From Colias croceus (Eukaryota; Arthropoda; Insecta; Lepidoptera; Pieridae): DNA of 64,000 nt. Below, piece by piece: positions 56,300-64,000 of this stretch (the stretch's first letter is position 1; each line of letters starts with the position of its first letter). The notes under the pieces are model-generated. The model did no database searches. It worked only from the letters and a program-made list of their open reading frames with translations, and was not told the DNA's origin. A program made the translations under genes and the position numbers. The DNA lies in the NCBI RefSeq assembly GCF_905220415.1, contig NC_059556.1:8134501-8198500 (forward strand), read 5' to 3'.

Positions 56300-56970
56300 T
56301 TAACATAATAACAACGATAACGAAAAATAAATCATGCAGTACAATAAGGTATTACATGTCCAAATCCTATTTTATAGTACAAGATACCGTCTCAAGGATC
56401 CCAAACAAATGATCAATGAATATTTTCACTTCGTAATGAAAAACCGTACTTGGCATGCGTTCTTCAACGTCGGCAATTAAAGTCCACCTTTGCATATAAC
56501 AATTACTTATAATTAGACCACATTATCGGCAAAATACGACAAACTCCATGTTATTGTTTGTGATTAATTTTGTACAGGTGGTTAAAGATAATTCGCTTAC
56601 ATTGAAGACGGGTTTAACTTCCGTTTTTAATTGGATGTGTTATCTGTATTACTGTCATAACTTTTGGATGTGTTAGGTTTTTAGTTTGTCTGTAAAAATG
56701 TCACAATACTACTGTGGCAAAATGTGTGAAATAGGCTATCAGTCTATCAGTGAACTAATAACTAATTAGCAAGTGTGACTGATTTTTAATTCTATGATTT
56801 ATTAATGACATGAGTCAAGACATACCCGCCTTAGCCCGCCTTATACCCGCGGACAAAGTCATGATTTCTATATTTTGTTATTCTGATTAACTATAAACTG
56901 TTAGGTAAGTTTCACCAAATCGGTGGAGGTTATACGATGGACTAATAATAATAGCACAGTATGGTAATAC
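56300..56970. other. Intergenic, nothing recognised
   Basis: AT-rich, no gene. Confidence 0.5.
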
Positions 56971-57010
56971 CACAGTATTACAATATCTATAATAATATTG
57001 TAATACTGTG
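56971..57010. repeat. Perfect 16-bp inverted repeat (CACAGTATTACAATAT)
   Basis: The arm CACAGTATTACAATAT is repeated as its exact complement after an 8-base spacer. The same palindrome, with one arm mismatch, is the core of both tandem units at 61472-61803. Confidence 0.85.
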
Positions 57011-57111
57011 ATAATATACCTACTACGGTTATAGGTACTGTGATGGAATAGGTTATGATATTTATCAGAATAATTGTAATACATTCTACATAAACAATAA
57101 ACATATTATAA

Positions 57112-57185
57112 ATATTAAACTCAAACTCAAACATTTATTTATTCAATAAACTTCTTTTAGAAGCACTTTCGAATCGTCATATAAA
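57112..57185 (-). repeat. LINE 3'-tail fragment
   Basis: AAACTCAAACTCAAACATTT and CTTCTTTTAGAAGCACTTTC, the complement of the tails at 46790. Confidence 0.65.
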
Positions 57186-57229
57186 TATGGATACCAGATA
57201 TCTGAAATAAAGATCTATTGTTATTATGT

Positions 57230-57996
57230 CTCTTTGGAAGGCTTACGTGGGGACACGGATCCAACACGCAGAGGCCCTTTCGAGAACTTTACTGTGTTGT
57301 GGGACACCAGCCGCAGCCTGCCCATGACTGCACTATAGAGATACAGCCCTGGGCAGTCCGCGGCCGATGTAGGACTATTGCAAGATAAGGAAACAAAATA
57401 AACTGGGCTATGGAATGGGATGTTAATGGACCGGAATTAAGGACTATGGAAGACTATGGCACCTGCCTTTCTACTAAGATATAGCAAAAAATTGTTGGCA
57501 GGTGGTGACTCGCCCTCTCACTGTATGGGCCCCCGAAACAAGTCGCTGCAATAGTGCGACAAGGGGGCAACATATTGTGAGCAGCTAAGGGTGGAGAGGC
57601 GTCCCTGGACTTTAAACTACGATCACGCGCTCCCTGAGGGTCCAGCATCACGTGCCCACTCGCCACTTACGCTTCGCATCCACCCTTCGAGCTAAAAGCT
57701 CTCGCGACTCCACTCTGGCCGGCCGGTTAAGGCAAGCCAGAGGTGGGGGTCCTGTCCTCGTCAGGCTTCACTCCGACCGGCCGATGAAGGCAAGCCGGAG
57801 ATGAAGACAGGGGCCTCCCCCGGGAGCACTCGGTTCCCGCGGGGTCGCTACTCCCCGACACCCCGCCACAAGGTGTCCTGCGGGTTGACTGATTGCACGG
57901 GTGGAATATCTATTATCACGTAAACAATAGATATCCCAACCGTGGGCGATGGGGTCGTCACATCCCTACGCCCTTTTATTATTATTATTATTAGGT
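57230..57996 (+). mobile_element. GC-rich 5'-truncated LINE 3' region with TTA-repeat tail
   Basis: About 770 bp, markedly GC-rich. It contains two similar GACCGGCCGATGAAGGCAAG-type blocks (near 57718 and 57776), a short hairpin (ATCTATTGTTTACG/ATAGATATCC type) near 57905 and an end TTATTATTATTATTA at about 57978-57995. A simple TTA tail recalls elements that insert in TAA repeats (R4/Dong group), but I see no coding to prove it. Confidence 0.5.
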
Positions 57997-58477
57997 ACAT
58001 ATTTTTAACATTAAATGAAATGAGCCTAATTTTGTTATGATTTCAATTTTCCATGGTCTAGTACCTATTTGAAAACTATTTAGTAGCTAATGTATGTACA
58101 CAATCAAAAATAACACCTTGATTAATCGTTTGTTTATAAGTTTCATGGAAAATAGGTATAAAAACCATAGAAAAATAGTGCAATTATAACGTCAATTTCT
58201 TGTTAAAAACAAGCTTGTTCTTATTTCTTCGCTCCCTTGGTTTTATAAAAATAAAATGGTTCAATAGAATATCGTACAAATACTGATGTTGATTGATGTT
58301 ATTATATTGTTTTATACATCATTAGAGAAACATGATCATTATCTGTTAAGTAGTTTATTATGTACTAGTAGTACTATGAAGTAAAAAAGAGTAAAAGCTT
58401 TACTGATGCTATGCATGATAGTTCCTTTAGAAAAAGTTCATTTTTATTTCAATTTTCAAATAATGTTTTTAAAACAT
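57997..58477. other. Intergenic, nothing recognised
   Basis: AT-rich, no gene. Confidence 0.5.
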
Positions 58478-58586
58478 ACTAATATTATAAAGCTGAAGAG
58501 TTTGTTTGTTTGAACGCGCTAATCTCAAGAACTGATGGTCCGATTTGCAAAATTCTTTCGGTATTAGATAGCCCATTTATAGAGAT
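58478..58586 (+). repeat. Family A element, truncated at 3' side
   Basis: ATTATAAAGCTGAAGAGTTT to TTAGATAGCCCATTTATAGA, then unrelated sequence. The second half is missing. Confidence 0.7.
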
Positions 58587-58799
58587 GGCACAAGATCAAA
58601 TTGAGGCTCTTAATTTCCTTGGCCTTGACTTTGGGTCATTATGCCACTCTAGGAACTAAGTACCTAATAATGTATTATTTTTTACGTTATTTAGTTTGTG
58701 TTTGACGCCACAGATTTGAAATATATTAGAAACACATCATTTAAAAGAAAACTCAACCGTGTTTCAAGACAAAAAAAATTAATAAAAACAAGAAGGTAA

Positions 58800-59120
58800 G
58801 TACACGGAATTGCACGACCTAATTCCGCCATCCCCGTTTTTCCATCGTTCGTCGAGGCGCACAGATTCTAGGCATCGCCACATGGTTGACGTTCCATGTA
58901 CCGGACTAAGCGGTTCGGATCGACATTCTTTATTCGAACCGCTAGGGACCGGAACATGCTTCCTGAATCTGTGTTCCCCGATGAGTACAATATGGGGTCT
59001 TCAAGAGGAGAGTGAACAGGTACATTCTAGGGAAGCACGCTCCATCTTAGGCCACATCTCAGCTTACCATCAGGCGAGATCGTGGCCAAGCGCTCCCCTA
59101 TCGCAGCATAAAAAAAAAAC
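58800..59120 (+). pseudogene. LINE 3' coding end, 5'-truncated
   Basis: Translation in shifting frames gives FIRTARDRNMLPESVFPDEY and LPSGEIVAKRSPIA, typical of the last residues of lepidopteran LINE ORF2 proteins (…LP-SVFP-YN…). Stops and frameshifts interrupt it. It ends in a short A-run after CGCAGCATAAAAAAAAAAC. It belongs to a different family from the intact LINE at 2885. Confidence 0.6.
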
Positions 59121-60237
59121 ATATTTTAATCCGCCTTACAAATAGGTTCATGATACATATTATTCCCATACAGAAATGTCATCAAAGTTTAAGTTATGTA
59201 AATAACCAAACTGCGTATTATTGACCTATTGATTACATACATACCATTTGTTCGAGAAAACAACACATAAAGCATGTCTGAAGACCGTTACGTGTGTCGT
59301 CAGTTGGTATTTACTATTTTGATACTGTGGAGTATAAATTGTGTTGTAATTACGTAATTTGCTTTTAATAAATGTATTTTTGTTTTATTGTAAGGTATGC
59401 GCAAGGAACTTGTTTTTGGGAACGTTGGCTGACTCTAGGCTCTAGCTTGGTAGAAAATGCCAAAATTCTAAACCTTTGTTATAGTTTTTCCGAACAATAC
59501 ACATAGTTACTAATATTTTATATAAATTATAAGCCATATAAATCCATATTATTTTGTACACTTATTATACCAAATTACCTTATATTATAAGTACGTGTAA
59601 ATCTATCAATATGGTACAGTAAAAATTAAAAGGAGAGGTATCTTTTTACGATGGATATAATAATATATTTTTAACATTATTTTAATTGAAGCCTAATAAT
59701 TTCGTAATAGACAAACAAAAATGTATTAATAATTTACTCAATCATTCCTAAACAACTGAATGGTTGTATTTATACTTAACTCTACTGTCAAAATTGGACT
59801 GAGCGCATTTGAAAACGCAGCACGCAAACAATGGTTGTTTTTCTTTAGGTATAAGTAATACATTTTTTTTTTAATTTTATAATTTTAACGTGTAACGAGT
59901 GTTATGAATAAATCCAAACAAATTTATTTTTGTATAACTAATAACAAATTATACGAATGTTTACTTTTCATGAAATGTCTCTTAATTTTTACGTCTTGCA
60001 TTCATTCATTAATTTTTACATCGTATTTTACAAATCGCTCTAGCAAAACACAAGACAAAATGGATCAACTACGTATCTACTACCATAGATTACTAAATAG
60101 TTACTACGTAAGAACTAAGAACTACATCATCAAGGTCCTCTTTCAGCTCAATCTCACTGGTCATCCCATACATATTACTTAATTTGTCCACATTATCTCC
60201 TACTAGAGGTCAACTTACACTGGTCGTGTTAATATTA
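59121..60237. other. Intergenic, one unrecognised frame
   Basis: 59904-60182 (+) could encode 92 residues, but the composition follows the AT-rich DNA and there is no domain. No other feature. Confidence 0.4.
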
Positions 60238-60486
60238 TGGTGCATTTACACATTCATATTCGCTTTTAGCTTAGCGAGTCGACGAAATGGTGAATAAACG
60301 AAATAATTATTTTTCTGTATTTGGACGATTCAAAAGAGTTTCTAAACGAAGGGTAGGTTTGACACAGACATTTTGATTACGTCCGAAAAACTTCTCTTAT
60401 GTAACGAATACGCGAATCTCAAAGCGACTGTTTACATGCGTGTTCGTTATTCGCTTCGCTGTTCGCACGAAAGTGTAAACGCACCA
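60238..60486. mobile_element. MITE, 249 bp
   Basis: The left end TGGTGCATTTACACATTC matches the complement of the right end (TGGTGCGTTTACACTTTC) with two mismatches, with TA on both sides. GCGAAT/ATTCGC words fill the subterminal parts. No coding. Confidence 0.75.
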
Positions 60487-60847
60487 TAATGCAACATTAC
60501 TAAATAGGCGAGACGAATTGTCAGCGGTGTGTTTGATCTTAGCGTCGGCTACATCTGAGTACGGGAATAGATATTAATTGGAACAATATTTTTTGATCTC
60601 TCCGTTTCATTATATGTGTAAGTAGTTCAGTGGAGGTAAATGCGAACATTAATGGTTGTACTAGACTACACTAGCACTGTATATTAATAAAATCGTAGGA
60701 ATGTCAAAACTGTACATTTAATATTTTTATAAAATAATACTAAGGGAGTAATCACAATAGATACCGAGGCCAAAATGTCGGGGCTAAACTCAAAAAGTCC
60801 TACATGGATTTATTTCAAATTTTGCATTTAAAATATTACTAACAGGT
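60487..60847. other. Intergenic, nothing recognised
   Basis: No supported feature. Confidence 0.5.
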
Positions 60848-60906
60848 CGTGCATAAGGCCAATAAGAGCAGAGCAATGCGGGTAAAACCGCGGGTCACGG
60901 TTAGTT
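60848..60906 (+). repeat. Family A element, 3' end only
   Basis: CAATAAGAGCAGAGCAATGC, then GGGTAAAACCGCGGGTCACG and GTTAGT. Only the last 60 bp of the family is recognisable. Confidence 0.6.
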
Positions 60907-61471
60907 GTAGCTTCCTGAGTTATAACCAACATTGTGTACTTTTACCAAATTCAAAGGAATTCAATAAAAAAACGAAATAAACAAAAACGCGAACACCTTT
61001 TTGATACTTTATTTCCTATTAATTTGGTAAATATGCCCTTTTATAACTTTGCTGACATTTCGAACGGGTTTCATGGTTTATATTTAATCTATAATAATAT
61101 TTAAAGAAAATTAACTTAAAACGCCTATGAAAACGGCTTGTTAACGATTGTAATAAAAGTTTATGCTCATTTAAAAAAATGGAGTGATGATATCGACAAA
61201 CAGAATATCCATTGATTAATTAAAAATGAACTTTGATGTTATTTATTCATTTATAAAGCAATGTACATAATTGATTAGAGGTACTTTAAATAAACTTTAT
61301 AGTTCCATTAAAAATTAGTATTTTAATGTTAGCTGTAAGGTAATTGCGCGAATTGATATACTTTTATAGACTTTGGAGAACAATGTGTTTGTTTATTTGA
61401 AATAATAGGTTTATGATCTTAACGATAGCAATTACGAGTATAAAATAAAATATCAAATTAGCCGTATAACA
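60907..61471. other. Intergenic, nothing recognised
   Basis: AT-rich, no gene. Confidence 0.5.
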
Positions 61472-61803
61472 TATTTTACCTATATTAAGGCATAGTGGGC
61501 ACTGGGCCGTCTTAGTACGGTCACAGTATAACAATATTATTTCCTATAGATATTGTAATACTGTGGTACGGTCTACGTGTTTTATTGAATTCCATAGATA
61601 ATACGTATTACAATAAAAACGTGTCACGTGAACTATTTTACCTATATTAAGGCAAAGTGGGCACTGGGCCGTCTTAGTACGGTCACAGTATAACAATATT
61701 ATTTCCTATAGATATTGTAATACTGTGGTACGGTCTACGTGTTTTATTGAATTCCATAGATAATACGTATGTTCGTATTACAATAAAAACATGTCACGTG
61801 AAC
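61472..61803 (+). repeat. Tandem duplication, units of 162 and 170 bp, each with a palindrome
   Basis: Units 61472-61633 and 61634-61803 differ by two substitutions and an 8-base insertion (GTTCGTAT) in the second. Each contains CACAGTATAACAATAT facing ATATTGTAATACTGTG, and TACGGTC words on both sides. Each ends CACGTGAAC. Confidence 0.9.
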
Positions 61804-62368
61804 GCTTTGAAAAACTTTACATAGAATCTGTGTTACAAGTTCATCAATAACATAAATAAAGCAGACGGCAACTCTACGAAATCTGTTTTAAACTTTTATT
61901 CCTAATTTTCTGGAAGAAGACATATTCGCAACCGAGTTTTACGAAAGCTTCACCTACATAATAATTAATGTGCATAAATAAATATGTCGGTTCCTATCAT
62001 ATTAAAATATGCATCTACATTTTTGTGCGACACTTCACTTTAATTCTTCAAATGTCAATACGTAGAAACAAAAATCATTCCAAATAATTAATCTTCCACC
62101 TTAACTAATAACGAGAACTGCGCCTTAAATGTCCCACTAATCAAAAGACAATTATTGTATACAAAGTAACGAGTAATGTTAATTGATACAATTGCGCGAA
62201 CTATGTGAATCGTCACCAAATTTGTGTTTATTACCTTCACTTCTCACTTTCTACATAAGACGATATTGCACTGTTATGCTGCAGACAGACTATCGGACGC
62301 GAATTACAGCCGCGACTTATAGGTATCTAGACAATAATTATTGTACATTGAGGTGTGCAAACTATAAG
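61804..62368. other. Intergenic, nothing recognised
   Basis: No gene; a 78-residue frame at 62183 runs into the next dispersed element. Confidence 0.5.
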
Positions 62369-62552
62369 ACACTAGCTGCGCTTTGCGGTTTCACCCGCGT
62401 ACTGTTGGTCTTAGCGTAATGATATATAGCCTATAGCCTTCCTCGATAAATGGGCCATCTAACACCGAAAGAATTTCCAATCGGACCAGTAGTTCCTGAG
62501 ATTAGCGCGTTCAAACAAACAAACTCTTCAGCTTTATAATATTAGTATAAAT
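62369..62552 (-). repeat. Short dispersed element, family A
   Basis: A near-complete minus-strand copy: CTAGCTGCGCTTTGCGGTTT, AATGGGCCATCTAACACCGA, ACTCTTCAGCTTTATAATAT. Confidence 0.75.
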
Positions 62553-63565
62553 AAGTCGTGGACGAGTCCTAAGTCCTCCATCTTGAGCGTTCGGACGCGG
62601 GACGTCCGATGCGAATCTAGCGTGCTGGATGTTTGATACTGTGCACACCTAAAAGTCCCGGCTGTAAGCCGCGTCCATAAGTCGCGTCCGATAGTGTGTT
62701 TGCAACTTTATTCACGGCTATTAATTAAGTGTTATGAGCCTTAAGAACTAATGCAGAGGTATGCTGGTCTTTAAATGGAGGTGATATTTAAACAATTTGT
62801 GAGGTGCAAAAAATCGCTAAGTAGTCTTTGAGCGAGGATTTTCTAGCCATAATACACCTGCCATCAGTTAAAGCTTATGTTAGGAATTTTTATGTTCGTT
62901 TATATCGATAGAGTAGGTAATATTTAATGTACGGGCTGGGTTTCTGAGCTTTGTACTGGAGTAATTATTATTAGACATTTCATTTTATTTTTTAAAATTA
63001 TATTATTGTGTGTAGGTTCTGCCTATAGCGCTTTTAAATAATGACGTAGGCATATGTTTTATCGTAATAGTCCACATTTTTTTTAAGAAAGATATAAGCT
63101 TGGAGCCATAACAAGTTTGTTACAGCTTTTCAAAGTTTAGAAAACTTATCATAACCTCATTTTATATTACTTATGTACCTGCATTTAGTCTTGCTTTTAA
63201 ATATTAAAATTTCAAGAAGCTCAAAAGAACCGTTTCAAACGTATCGTTTTGCACAAAAAGGCAATCTTGTTGTTAATTAAAAGTTATACGTGTTACTGAT
63301 TCGCGTGTTAACCTCGTGATTGTATCATCGACCGTTATTAAGATGTTAATACGGTATTATTTATTTAATTTCAACTATTTGTGGTGGAAATTGTAAGGTA
63401 TTGATAAGGTAGGTATATGGGTGGGAGCTTTGGAAGAAGGAAGTAACTATTTAATATTAATTAAAGAGTTTAGCGAGTAAAATCTCAATTTTTACTTGTA
63501 CATCACTAATATCAATAAATGTTATAAGAGTTTATCACTACCACAGAAATTACTACGTAAACGGT
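62553..63565. other. Intergenic, nothing recognised
   Basis: 62565-62700 is GC-richer (TTCGGACGCGGGACGTCCGA contains an inverted GGACG/CGTCC), possibly the edge of a repeat. No gene. Confidence 0.4.
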
Positions 63566-63690
63566 ACAAAACTAAGTCGCTTTCTCTGTCCCAAGTATAT
63601 ATACTTAGGTATTAGGTACGCAACGGATTTTGATGCGGTTTATTTTAATAGATAGAGCGATTCTCGAGGAAGGTTTTAAACTGCAAGTAC
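63566..63690 (+). repeat. Dispersed element fragment
   Basis: AAGTCGCTTTCTCTGTCCCA, CGCAACGGATTTTGATGCGG and GATAGAGCGATTCTCGAGGA: the same family as 46250, in the opposite orientation. Confidence 0.6.
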
Positions 63691-63702
63691 ATATTTATTA
63701 AA

Positions 63703-63988
63703 TCCATACTAATATTATAAATGCGAAAGTAACTCTGTCTGTCTGTCTGTCTGTTACTCAATCACGCCTAAACTACTGAACCAATTTGCATGAAATTTGG
63801 TATGGAGATATTTTGATACCCGAGAAAGGACATAGGCTACTTTTTATCCCGGCAAAATGACGCAATCCCGGGAAATCCCACGGGAACGGGAACTATGCGG
63901 GTTTTTCTTTGACTGCGCGGGCGAAGCCGCGGGCAGAAACCTAGTTTTAGATAAAGCGGGCGAAGCCGCGGGCGGAAAGCTAGTTTTA
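63703..63988 (+). repeat. Family B element with doubled 3' end
   Basis: ATACTAATATTATAAATGCG, a CTGTCTG run, TATGCGGGTTTTTCTTTGAC, then GGGCGAAGCCGCGGGCAGAA..CTAGTTTTA, and immediately a second GGGCGAAGCCGCGGGCGGAA..GCTAGTTTTA. This looks like an insertion into, or next to, an older copy. Confidence 0.75.
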
Positions 63989-64000
63989 ACAATAAATACA

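Noticed and set aside
58810..59145. 111-residue frame as a host gene
   Set aside because: It covers a LINE 3' coding remnant in the wrong frame; the true frame is broken by stops.

Overview
The window is a stretch of a lepidopteran (moth or butterfly) nuclear chromosome. The evidence is AT-rich intergenic DNA, spliced genes with GT-AG introns, many dispersed short elements ending in GCTAGT, GTAGGTAC-rich microsatellite DNA of the kind common in Lepidoptera, and two minus-C odorant-binding-protein (OBP) genes that resemble lepidopteran antennal binding protein X. No bacterial, organellar or viral genome structure is present.

Layout. 1-7.2 kb: dispersed repeats, then an apparently intact two-ORF non-LTR retrotransposon (ORF1 2885-3982, ORF2 4007-6910, AAAT tail near 7160). 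7.2-23.7 kb: no recognisable host gene. It holds a dense set of short elements: two TTA-type or IR-bearing MITEs, a tRNA-derived SINE, a TRIM-like element with near-identical 148/150-bp terminal repeats (16722-17294), a 160-bp-arm foldback (19295-19692) and a 1.45-kb terminal-inverted-repeat element (20858-22305). 23.7-31.2 kb: two adjacent minus-strand genes of the TipE/TEH family of insect voltage-gated sodium-channel auxiliary subunits. The downstream one has a small terminal coding exon 760 bp beyond its main exon. Candidate 5' non-coding exons lie near 28.1-28.3 and 31.0-31.2 kb. 31.2-34.9 kb: gene-poor, with a second SINE copy and two perfect hairpins.

34.9-48.2 kb is an OBP locus on the plus strand. 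The first gene has exons 2-4 at 41710-42895 and two candidate first exons (34964-35008 and 36263-36307), each with its own TATATAAG box, signal-peptide coding and in-phase donor. A complete Ty1/copia element (37168-41586, minus strand, 189-bp LTRs identical by eye, 5-bp target duplication, intact 1277-residue polyprotein) sits in the intron before exon 2. A second, more divergent OBP gene (46008-48134) has the same intron phases and the same 115-bp third exon. A Tigger-like MITE and other repeats separate the two.

48.2-64 kb: no recognisable intact host gene. It contains a cluster of GCGCCATCT sites, a PIF/Harbinger-like MITE with perfect 20-bp inverted ends, GTAGGTAC-rich DNA, a pogo-like transposon relic whose C-terminal zinc finger is interrupted by a snapback duplication, truncated LINE 3' ends, and a 162/170-bp tandem duplication that carries a palindrome also found 4.5 kb away.

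Functionally, the two host systems are neuronal excitability (TipE family) and chemosensation or ligand carriage (OBPs). Nothing in the sequence ties the two together beyond proximity. All family assignments come from reading motifs and remembered family features, not from searches.
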